From assembly GCA_900770225.1 (NCBI GenBank), contig CAAGJU010000106.1:1-58046 (forward strand): DNA of 58,046 nucleotides, in the 5' to 3' direction. Positions 40,538 to 48,625 of the stretch are shown piece by piece (position 1 is the stretch's first letter; each line of letters starts with the position of its first letter). The notes below the pieces were generated by a model. It was not told the origin of the DNA, did not search any database, and was given only the letters and a program-made list of their open reading frames with translations. The position numbers were made by a program, and so were the translations under genes. Source of the stretch: Lachnospiraceae bacterium. Lineage in GTDB: Bacteria > Bacillota > Clostridia > Lachnospirales > Lachnospiraceae.

Positions 40538-42118
40538 TTACAATTCGTGATGTCTGTGATGCTCATGTGCGACCACAGCCTGCAGGATAATCGCTGCCGC
40601 TAACGCGAGCACAAGGATGATCCTGAGAATGTTTTTCGCGGATACGCTGCCCTGTGCGGATGCAGGAGCGGATGAGGGAAGGCTGCCGGACAGAACATCG
40701 TCACCGGACGATCCGTCAGCTGCTGCATCCGTCGATGCAGACACGGCGGAAAGTGTTTCCCCTGTTGCACTCTCTCCCGCGCCCTGTTCTCCGGCCGCCT
40801 TTCCCTCTTCCAGGTAATGGCGAATATACGTCAGACGGTTGCTGCCGGCCTCGCTCTCCGGATACTGCTGCATGTACCAGGTAATGTCAAAATCCGGTGA
40901 CGCCTGATCTCCATACCAGACGCCCGACAGCAGAAAATACTGCAGAAGTTCCGCGTCTGTCATATCATCGGCGGACACGTTGCCGCGGGGTATGGTATAG
41001 TCTGTACCGCCGACAGTGACCTGATATGAGGCATTCTTCTCAGCCATACCGGCATCGAGCTGACTGCGGTACCAGTCCGCATCAAAAACGCCGGCACAGG
41101 CAGAGACATCCGGCAGTGCCTTTTCCGTATCAGTTGTATCAGTTGAACCATCTGCAGCCTGCTGTCCTCCGGCGGTGCTCTCTGTGTCGTTGACAGCTAT
41201 TCCTCTCCTGGCCGCAATCACTTCTTCCCCTGAACGGGCGGTTGATGATGTCCCTCCGCTCGCATCCAGATGAATCACCCAGATTTCGGAAATATTGGAT
41301 TCTTCTGTCATTCCCTCAATATGGGATATACGGTTTTCTGCTTCTTCTCCCGCATAGGTTTCAGAAAGCGCAAGCGCGCTCGAATGCCAGAATTTATCAT
41401 CGTCCGATGTATCGCCCCAGAAAAATCCGGTGTGATGCGTATCCGACATGGCGTACGGACCGCCTGCATCAAAAAGCCAGATAATATCACCCTTGCGCAT
41501 GGTGCCGGAGGCCAGCATGTCATCTATGGTATCGTATGCTTCGAATTTCACGCCTGAGCTGAACAGCCAGTTGACCCATCCGCCGGCGTTCCCATAGGGC
41601 TCCGTGCTGGCATCTCCGCAGGGAATATTGTCGGTATTTTCCGTGGCGACCTCGTGCAGAACATACCAGACGAATCCCTCGCACTGCATATGCCCGTCCT
41701 CTCCGGGCGTCGGGAATTCGTAGGGGCTCTCATGATAGGGCGTTCCGACAAAGGTATCCATATGGGCGTAGAGATAGCTTACGAGATCCTCGCGGCTGAA
41801 TTTCAGATAATCGGTCAGATACTCCGTTTCATCATCTGTGTCACTCTGCGCAGTATCAGATGATGCTGTTTCATCATCTGTGTCACTCTGTGCGGTGCCA
41901 GATGATGCCGTTTCATCCTCATCGGAAACAGTTGTTTCCTCTGTATCAGATGCCTCTGTGTCGGATGCCGCTGTAACGGCATCTGCGCCGGACACGCCGG
42001 GTTCAGCCAGTGCTGTCGTCGTACCCAGTCCGGATACACCGCTGAGTACTGTCAGGAGAAGCACAGCCGCCATACCGGCAGCAGCCTCCCTCAGGATATT
42101 TGCCATTTTTTTCATCAT
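40538..42118 (-). CDS. Surface protein with NlpC/P60- or CHAP-like cysteine hydrolase domain
   Basis: 526 residues, exported. Signal peptide about 1-38 (ends TTALAEP). A Thr/Ser/Asp/Glu linker (about 45-98) includes a 14-residue duplication. The hydrolase-like domain (about 100-290) has a candidate nucleophile Cys in MQCEGFVWYVLHE (near 143) and His in DTHHTGFFWGD (near 227), spaced as in NlpC/P60 or CHAP enzymes that cut peptidoglycan peptides. Residues about 345-450 (FDADWYRSQLDAG and DITWYMQQYPESE) resemble small repeats of Lachnospiraceae surface proteins. A C-terminal helix (about 495-516) and a basic tail suggest membrane anchoring. Start ATG 42118 or 42115. Last gene of the polysaccharide locus. 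Confidence 0.72.
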   Translation of the reverse strand: MMKKMANILREAAAGMAAVLLLTVLSGVSGLGTTTALAEPGVSGADAVTAASDTEASDTEETTVSDEDETASSGTAQSDTDDETASSDTAQSDTDDETEYLTDYLKFSREDLVSYLYAHMDTFVGTPYHESPYEFPTPGEDGHMQCEGFVWYVLHEVATENTDNIPCGDASTEPYGNAGGWVNWLFSSGVKFEAYDTIDDMLASGTMRKGDIIWLFDAGGPYAMSDTHHTGFFWGDTSDDDKFWHSSALALSETYAGEEAENRISHIEGMTEESNISEIWVIHLDASGGTSSTARSGEEVIAARRGIAVNDTESTAGGQQAADGSTDTTDTEKALPDVSACAGVFDADWYRSQLDAGMAEKNASYQVTVGGTDYTIPRGNVSADDMTDAELLQYFLLSGVWYGDQASPDFDITWYMQQYPESEAGSNRLTYIRHYLEEGKAAGEQGAGESATGETLSAVSASTDAAADGSSGDDVLSGSLPSSAPASAQGSVSAKNILRIILVLALAAAIILQAVVAHEHHRHHEL

Positions 42119-42221
42119 CTGCCCTGTCTGCGGCTGTTTTTATTCTCGCCAGAGCCGCATCCTCTGACATCCCTCTGCCGTCACTGCGCAGACCTGCGCC
42201 TGCAGGCACTGATCCGGAGCG

Positions 42222-44756
42222 TTATCTGCCGCTGAGTTCGTCTTCCGCCTCAATCTCTTCGATGATATCGAAATGCTCGTTGTCCTCGCGAAGGCGATAG
42301 TCATTATACATCAGGGAGAGATTCGGGTTGTAATAAGGATCTCCTTCATCCAGAATCTTCTTCCAGCGTTTCCTGAAGAGGCGTATCTCGTTCTTGAACC
42401 GTTCTTTGCGCTCCGGTGTGTCCTCATAGCCCCGGCTCTTGGATTCAAAATGATACAGTTCCACTGCCACATCAACCACGACAAGCTTTCCTGTCTCTCT
42501 TACCTTCAGGCAGTAGTCAACGTCATTCAGGGCCAGACGCAGTTCCTCTGTGAATCCGCCGACCTCGTCAAATACCTGCTTCTTTGTCATCATGCAGGCT
42601 GCCGTCACCGCACTGACATCGTGCGTCGCATGCAGCAGCATCATATATCCGGCGCTGTCCGCAGGCTGTCCGGTCAGTACATGTCCGGCAAATCCGCCCA
42701 TACCGATGACAATACCGCAGTGCTGAACCGTGAGATCTCCGTAATACAGCTTTGCGCCGACAATGCCGACGTCAGGCCGCTGGCAGTAGCCGAGCATGCC
42801 CTCAATCCAGTCCTTTGAGATCACCTTTGTATCGTTGTTCAGGAAGATGAGGTATTCTCCGTCTGCCTGTGCCGCGCCGAAATTATTAACCCGGGAATAA
42901 TTGAAAGGTCCTTTTTCCGTATACGTCACGACGCGGACACGGGAATCTTCCTTCTGTATCTTCTCGTAATAATCAAAGGTCGCCTGCTCTTTACTGTTGT
43001 TCTCCACGACAAGAATCTCGTAATTATCATACGTGCTCTTGCTCAGGATGGAGTCAATACAGGTTTTCAGCAGATCCGCATGGTCACAACTGCAGATGAT
43101 AATGGAAACCTTCGGATCCTTTTTCACGGAAAGGATCGGATGGAAGCAGATAAAGTCGAGCGTGTACTCGAGTCTGCCATCCAGTCCGTTTCGCTGCATG
43201 TAATCGCCGACCGCGCGTCGGCCTGCATCCACTGCATACATTTTGCTGTCAGGATTGCCTGCCGTAGAGCCGCTGGACGCTCTCCAGTGATAGAGGATCT
43301 TCGGCACATGCGCCACACGTCTGGCCTTTTCGCAGCAGCGGAGAATCATATCCCAGTCCTGTGCGCCGTTATACGCATCGCCGAATCCGCCGGTCTCATC
43401 CACGATGCTCTTCCTCGCAACAAAAATATGCGTGATATAGTTCAGACTCATGAGATAATCAATGGAAAAATCCGGCTTGAGATGAGGGTCATAGAATACC
43501 GTACCCTGTTCATTGACGACATCCTCATCGGTATAAACCACATCGACATCCGGCGACTGATTGATGGCTCTGACAATCTCGTACATGGCATCCGCTTCCA
43601 CGAGATCATCGTGATCGGAAAGCATGATAAAATCACCCGTGGCCATCTTCAGCGCTGCATTCGTATTTCCCGAAATGCCGGCATTGACCGCCAGTTTCTG
43701 ATAGCGGATCCTCGGCTCATTTCCGTATTCGTCTGCCACAATGCGGCCCGGTTCGTCCGTTGTGCTGCCGTCGGCGAGGCAGAGCTCCCAGTTCTGATAG
43801 GACTGAGCAAGTATGGAGTTGACAATATCCCGAAGGAACTCCGGTCTTGTGTTGTACAGCGGTATGCATACCGATATCTTCGGCTCACAGGGAAAATGTG
43901 CGGCGCGCTGTTTTTCCAGTTCTGTCTCGGTCACGCGACGGGCACGGAACCAGGTATCATAATCAAAATTCTGCGCCACAGCAGGGCCATGGATGGCGCG
44001 GCGAATCAGACCTGAGACACCGTTTCTCCTTGTATACTCGATGACATGGCGAATAAAGCCGCGGGTGCTCTTGTTTCGTTTGGCTCCGGGCGTGATATCC
44101 AGCGCAATGGTCTCGTCCTGCTTCTCAGAGCAGCAGTGGAGATAAATTTTCTTCATTCCCCTGACATCGTCCTGCCTGATACGGATCTGAAAGCCCGGCG
44201 TATCATTCATGGACAGGCCTTCCAGCCGGCAGAGATCGATTCTCTTGCTCCGGTCAGCTTTGCACGGGATCTCCTTTCCGTCGGCATCGGTAATCTTCAG
44301 ACTGCAGGCTCCGCTGCGCGCATAGGTCCAGCCGTTGATCCATACCATTCCCTCTGCGGTGACCCAGTTATCTACGTGTGCTGCCGGCTTATCCATGTCG
44401 ACAGCGGACAGCAGTGCCTGTACATCTTCCGTCGATGCCGTTTCCTCTTCATCCCCGCTGGAAAAAATGATGCTGATCTTATTGCCATGTTCACGGATGA
44501 CATCCTGCAGATGCTCCACCCGGATATCCAGGCCGACATCCGGTGTCAGACCGTCATATTTGTCATGATATGCCCGGTACACATCATCGCGTACGGTGTC
44601 ATGAACACTGAAGGGGATATCTTCTCCCTTCGCATCTCTGACGCTGATCTTCAGATCTCCCGGGGTTGTGGAAAAGGCCCATCCCAGAACGCGATAGAAA
44701 AGATGCCCTGACCCGGCGATTCTGTGCTCATCAATGTGATAATATAGCCGCTTCAT
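42222..44756 (-). CDS. Large two-domain family 2 glycosyltransferase with N-terminal beta domains
   Basis: 844 residues, cytoplasmic. Two N-terminal beta-rich domains (about 10-110 and 128-225) look like copies of each other (L-x-I-x-D-x-x-G-x-x-I-P, then R-x-D-V or R-x-D-L). A first GT2 domain (about 288-520) begins PKISVCIPLYNT and has LSDHDDLVEADAMYE with its acidic metal site. A second GT2 domain (about 546-800) begins PKVSIIICSCDH and has FLNNDTKVIS and NDVDYCLKVRETG. Two active sites suggest it adds more than one sugar to the chain, typical for rhamnan or O-antigen-like synthesis. Donor unknown; dTDP-rhamnose is plausible from context. Start ATG 44756 with GGGGGAC upstream. Confidence 0.88.
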   Translation of the reverse strand: MKRLYYHIDEHRIAGSGHLFYRVLGWAFSTTPGDLKISVRDAKGEDIPFSVHDTVRDDVYRAYHDKYDGLTPDVGLDIRVEHLQDVIREHGNKISIIFSSGDEEETASTEDVQALLSAVDMDKPAAHVDNWVTAEGMVWINGWTYARSGACSLKITDADGKEIPCKADRSKRIDLCRLEGLSMNDTPGFQIRIRQDDVRGMKKIYLHCCSEKQDETIALDITPGAKRNKSTRGFIRHVIEYTRRNGVSGLIRRAIHGPAVAQNFDYDTWFRARRVTETELEKQRAAHFPCEPKISVCIPLYNTRPEFLRDIVNSILAQSYQNWELCLADGSTTDEPGRIVADEYGNEPRIRYQKLAVNAGISGNTNAALKMATGDFIMLSDHDDLVEADAMYEIVRAINQSPDVDVVYTDEDVVNEQGTVFYDPHLKPDFSIDYLMSLNYITHIFVARKSIVDETGGFGDAYNGAQDWDMILRCCEKARRVAHVPKILYHWRASSGSTAGNPDSKMYAVDAGRRAVGDYMQRNGLDGRLEYTLDFICFHPILSVKKDPKVSIIICSCDHADLLKTCIDSILSKSTYDNYEILVVENNSKEQATFDYYEKIQKEDSRVRVVTYTEKGPFNYSRVNNFGAAQADGEYLIFLNNDTKVISKDWIEGMLGYCQRPDVGIVGAKLYYGDLTVQHCGIVIGMGGFAGHVLTGQPADSAGYMMLLHATHDVSAVTAACMMTKKQVFDEVGGFTEELRLALNDVDYCLKVRETGKLVVVDVAVELYHFESKSRGYEDTPERKERFKNEIRLFRKRWKKILDEGDPYYNPNLSLMYNDYRLREDNEHFDIIEEIEAEDELSGR

Positions 44757-44825
44757 GCCCGTTGTCCCCCACTTATATTCAGGCTTTGATATGTGTATCT
44801 CAGTTTCTGCAGGTATTCCTGCGTT

Positions 44826-47051
44826 TCAGTTGCGATGGAAAATTTTGCGGAAAAATGTCATGACTGCCCGCATGGGAGCCGTTACCTTCCAGGAAAAAGC
44901 TCCCTTCATCTGATTGACTGTTTCCGACAGGCTGACGCAGGATGCGTCCAGTTTTTCCGCCTTCTCATGCTCACTGTCATAATCTTTCTGCAGGGATTCC
45001 AGCTGTTCGTTCAGGCTGCTGTTCTGTTCCTGTGCATCCTGTAATTCTTTCCGGAGCTTTTCCTCTGTTTCACGCAGCGTCTGCAGTTCGCTCTGCGCCG
45101 CGGGAAATTCCTCCCTTAACCTGAAATAATCATTTTCAACCTGGCGGAAGCCCATGCTGGGCTTTCCGTAGACGCTGTTATGCAGACGGATCGGATGCGT
45201 GTCACCGAGGATCCATTTCTGAAATTCACTCTCCATGGCAGCATAGATCTGCATGTCTTCTGTCCGGATCCCGTATTTTGCAAAGAGCGGACCGACAAAT
45301 TTTTTCCTGCCGGCGCGATAATTCTGAAAGTAATCGAGTGCTCTGTACATCACATAGCGGACAGGGATGGGAAAAGGAAATGTCCACTCGTAATCGATGA
45401 CATTCCACTTCTCCTTCTTCACCTCATCGATATCATCGATGAGTTCCCGCATACCCAGTGTTTCCGGCAGAAGAATGTTGGAGAAGATCATGTCAATATT
45501 CGTGACCGGCAGTGCCGCCTCATTCTCTCCCACCATCTGTTCGCCGAAGATCTCACGGTACTCAGGGGATGGTGTAAAAATACCCATCGGATGTCCGGCC
45601 GTCAGCCGGCGCCAGTACTCATCGATCAGCAGCTCCGCCAGATCAGATCGCCCGTTCTCCAGACACATGTCAAGCACCGTGTCCAGGGATTTTCCCGTCA
45701 CATACTCCAGTTCAATGCCTTCCGCATTTCTGCTGCACCGGTTGATCAGGAAGCCCGTTCCCTCAAAGGCAGCGGCGAGCTTCAGATATTTCGACGCGAT
45801 GCCGGTCACCCAGCTCTTTGATGCCTCATCAAACGCACGTTTGAAGACCTGACGCTGACCGTTATCATCTTCATAGATCGATGTCACCGTATTGAAACCG
45901 TTTTTTCTCTGATTGGAAAACTTGACGTAGATCGGATATCGTCGGGTCGCCGGAGAAACCGCTTCCACACGGCCCTCTGTTTCCTTTCCGGCATCCGTAT
46001 TTTTCTGCGCGTTCTGGCCTTCGCTTTTCTCTGCATTGCTTACGCCATCCGCATCCTTCTTCGTGCCGTTGTTCTCACTGATCTCGGGACGCTTTCCGCC
46101 ATCCGCATCCTTCTGTGTAACGGCATCACCGGATTCTGAGGTGAAGAGCGGCATCACCGCCGTTCTGTTTCCGCCGGCCGGCGGCGTCAGAATACAGAGA
46201 AAAGCATTGGCCACTTCCGGATACAGACCGTTCTCCAGCGCATAGGAATACTCTTCCTGTTCATCGCACCAGCAGATGCGTGGCCGGAAGAAACCCTGCT
46301 CGTACAGTCCCAGTTCCTCACTTCTGGGGAGGAACCGGTCTGTATAGACGCTGTCTGTAAATTCCAGGCTCTGGTACGGATAATATACCTGTGCCTGCAT
46401 GCCGAGATCATCGAAAAGTTTTTTCAGCTCCTGTCTGGTCGCCGAACCGTGAGGAGCCGGTGCGCCATCGCGCGTGCGCATACCGTGACTGTTGTCGACA
46501 GCCAGAACGATCCTGCCGTTTTTTTCGACAAAGGCTGACGCAAGCTCCAGATCTGACCGCAGACTGAGAGAGGATTCCGGACGATAGATGATCACCCAGT
46601 CAAACTTGCGCACCTGTTCAGATGCATCCGTTCCTTCCGTTTTCAGGTACTTCTGCACCTGGATATCGTCTCCGGCAAGATTCCAGATACCGCATTCCAC
46701 ATTGTGACGCGACTGCTGACGTCTGCTGTTGATCACATAATGGCCTTCGGTCTGTTCCAGGCATACGACTTCCGCAGCCCGTCCCGCCAGATCAGCAGTG
46801 GCCGGACCATATCCGGCCTGCATCTCCAGCACGCGGTCCGTCCCGTGTATGGGCAGCCAGTTCAATAGATTGGCACGCCAGGGGGAGAGCTGATAGAGGA
46901 GATCCGGATCCTTGCGTTCCCATGTCACGGCTGCGTATCTCTCTTCCGGCTCACTCTCAATGACTGCCAGTATTTTTTTCTCTTTATCGGAAAGTTCCGG
47001 CCCGGCATCCGTGTTCTCCGGCACTTCCTGCCGCAAATCCTGATTGTCCAT
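44826..47051 (-). CDS. Methyltransferase-kinase-like-coiled-coil protein (WbdD-like architecture)
   Basis: 741 residues. (1) About 55-265: class I SAM methyltransferase-like, with VLEMQAGYGPATADLA (about 70-85) and a late NGRIVLAVDNSHG strand. (2) About 310-370: low-complexity linker. (3) About 375-625: kinase-like domain with Lys in RQVFKRAFDE, NIDMIFSNILL matching the D-x-x-x-x-N catalytic loop and VIDYEWTF matching the metal-binding Asp segment of aminoglycoside/choline-kinase relatives. (4) About 645-705: coiled coil. (5) A basic, amphipathic end, WKVTAPMRAVMTFFRKIFHR, likely membrane-associated. This is the domain order of WbdD, which phosphorylates and methylates the chain end and sets O-antigen length in E. 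coli O8/O9. It lies next to Wzt. The function is inferred from architecture and context. Confidence 0.7.
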   Translation of the reverse strand: MDNQDLRQEVPENTDAGPELSDKEKKILAVIESEPEERYAAVTWERKDPDLLYQLSPWRANLLNWLPIHGTDRVLEMQAGYGPATADLAGRAAEVVCLEQTEGHYVINSRRQQSRHNVECGIWNLAGDDIQVQKYLKTEGTDASEQVRKFDWVIIYRPESSLSLRSDLELASAFVEKNGRIVLAVDNSHGMRTRDGAPAPHGSATRQELKKLFDDLGMQAQVYYPYQSLEFTDSVYTDRFLPRSEELGLYEQGFFRPRICWCDEQEEYSYALENGLYPEVANAFLCILTPPAGGNRTAVMPLFTSESGDAVTQKDADGGKRPEISENNGTKKDADGVSNAEKSEGQNAQKNTDAGKETEGRVEAVSPATRRYPIYVKFSNQRKNGFNTVTSIYEDDNGQRQVFKRAFDEASKSWVTGIASKYLKLAAAFEGTGFLINRCSRNAEGIELEYVTGKSLDTVLDMCLENGRSDLAELLIDEYWRRLTAGHPMGIFTPSPEYREIFGEQMVGENEAALPVTNIDMIFSNILLPETLGMRELIDDIDEVKKEKWNVIDYEWTFPFPIPVRYVMYRALDYFQNYRAGRKKFVGPLFAKYGIRTEDMQIYAAMESEFQKWILGDTHPIRLHNSVYGKPSMGFRQVENDYFRLREEFPAAQSELQTLRETEEKLRKELQDAQEQNSSLNEQLESLQKDYDSEHEKAEKLDASCVSLSETVNQMKGAFSWKVTAPMRAVMTFFRKIFHRN

Positions 47052-47100
47052 ATCTTTCCTCTGTAAAGCTATGATATAGGTGTCATATGTATGATAACCG

Positions 47101-47249
47101 GATCGCTTCGCGCTACGCGCTCTCGCGATTCTCTCCTCAGCTCAGACTCTCGTGTGGCTTCGCCCCACTAAGCCCTCGCTGAGGGGGCGTGTCAATAAGT
47201 CATTCACCCACTTTTGCACAAGTGCAACGTGGGTGATGACTTTTGACAC
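47101..47249. repeat. Structured intergenic region after wzt, ending in a long hairpin
   Basis: It contains several inverted repeats: ATCGC/GCGAT around GCGCTACGCGC, CCTCAGC (47135-47141) with GCTGAGG (47178-47184), and a 61-base imperfect hairpin (47189-47249) with arms GTGTCAA-AAGTCAT-ACCCAC and their complements. It lies between the wzt stop (47260) and the next gene start (47051). The last hairpin may terminate or slow transcription after wzt. Confidence 0.6.
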
Positions 47250-47259
47250 TGTTATCATC

Positions 47260-48612
47260 CTATTCGAGTTTGGTAACCGTGGTCACGGATTCCATATCAT
47301 AAAATCCGACCGTGTTTTTATTGGATACAACGGAGACACTGAGCAGGTCATAGCACCTGTGATAAGCCGTCAGATTCCCGTTGACATAGCCCGTACAGCT
47401 CATCGACAGCAGGTATTCACCGCCCTGCAGTGTCATGCGCTGATCATAGGTGACCACATACACCTCGCCCTTATGCGCAAACGGCACTGCTTTTCCCTCC
47501 AGCATCGTGTTCGTGCCGGTAATGTCAATACCGCGTGCATTCCGGAATGTGTAGGTGAAGATGGGTTCCTTAATATCGTCATTGAAACGGATCTTGGTAC
47601 GGATCTGAAAATTCGTTCCCTTGACAATGGTACTGGTCAGGTTGCCGTTCTCATCGACAATGGCGAAATCCACAATCTCCGCGCGGTGATTTCCGTACTC
47701 ATTGAGTTTCGGATTGATCGCGAAATGTGATTTCCACTCCTCACTGTCATCGGCCCCTTCGCGGATGGAATCGCCCTTGTAGGTCTTCTTCTGCTCCGCG
47801 CGGAGCTGATCCGTACTGATCGTTCCGGAGAGCTCGTCACTGTGATTTTCCGTCAGATCCTGAATGTCGTCCGAAGAACCCGTGAGGATCTTCTTATACA
47901 GGTTGATCATGTCCTTCGGCGTGCCCTCTGCCAGCTTTTCACCCTTGTTCAGAAGAATGACACGGTCGCAGTATTTGGACACGGAACTGAGATCATGACT
48001 TACGAGAAGGATCGTCTTGCCTTCGCGCTTGAACTCATCGAATTTCGCATAACACTTCGCCTGGAAAAATATATCGCCTACCGAGAGTGCTTCATCTACG
48101 ATGAGGATCTCCGGATCGATATTGATGGCAACGGCGAAGGCCAGCCGCACAAACATACCGGAGGAATAATTCTTGACAGGCTGATTGACGAAATCACCGA
48201 TGTCGGCAAAATCGAGGATGTCCTTCATTTTTGCATCGACCTCGGCGCGGGAATAACCCATCATCGTGCCGTTCAGATAGACATTTTCAACGCCTGTGTA
48301 CTCCGGATTGAAGCCGGCACCCAGCTCCAGCAGAGCTGAAATCCGTCCGCGGATATCCACCGTCCCTCCCGTCGGCTGAAGAACACCGGTGATGATCTTC
48401 AGCATCGTCGACTTTCCGGCGCCGTTCGTACCGATCAGTCCGACGGTCTCGCCTCTTTTCACATCGAAGCTCACATGATTCAGCGCATAGTATTCCGTGT
48501 AGCGACGTTTTTTTGATAAGCCGAGCGCCTCCAGCAGGCGGTCCTGCTTTCGGGCGTACATCTTGTACATTTTGCTGACGTCGCTGACGCGGATCGCGTA
48601 ATCATCACTCAT
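47260..48612 (-). CDS. Polysaccharide ABC exporter ATPase, Wzt-like with C-terminal recognition domain
   Basis: 450 residues. ATPase domain about 1-245: Walker A GTNGAGKST (about 58-66), signature NYSSGMFVRLAFA (about 148-160), Walker B EILIVDEALSVGD (about 167-179), switch His in LLVSHDLSS. The C-terminal domain (about 300-450) has GNHRAEIVDFAIVDENGN, FTYTFRNARGIDITGTNT and a beta-rich pattern typical of Wzt-C domains, which bind the terminal modification of the glycan before export. Start ATG 48612 with AAGGAGG upstream; the longer frame to 48669 runs into the permease gene. The gap to the permease is 13 bases. Confidence 0.93.
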   Translation of the reverse strand: MSDDYAIRVSDVSKMYKMYARKQDRLLEALGLSKKRRYTEYYALNHVSFDVKRGETVGLIGTNGAGKSTMLKIITGVLQPTGGTVDIRGRISALLELGAGFNPEYTGVENVYLNGTMMGYSRAEVDAKMKDILDFADIGDFVNQPVKNYSSGMFVRLAFAVAINIDPEILIVDEALSVGDIFFQAKCYAKFDEFKREGKTILLVSHDLSSVSKYCDRVILLNKGEKLAEGTPKDMINLYKKILTGSSDDIQDLTENHSDELSGTISTDQLRAEQKKTYKGDSIREGADDSEEWKSHFAINPKLNEYGNHRAEIVDFAIVDENGNLTSTIVKGTNFQIRTKIRFNDDIKEPIFTYTFRNARGIDITGTNTMLEGKAVPFAHKGEVYVVTYDQRMTLQGGEYLLSMSCTGYVNGNLTAYHRCYDLLSVSVVSNKNTVGFYDMESVTTVTKLE

Positions 48613-48625
48613 TACGGATACCTCC

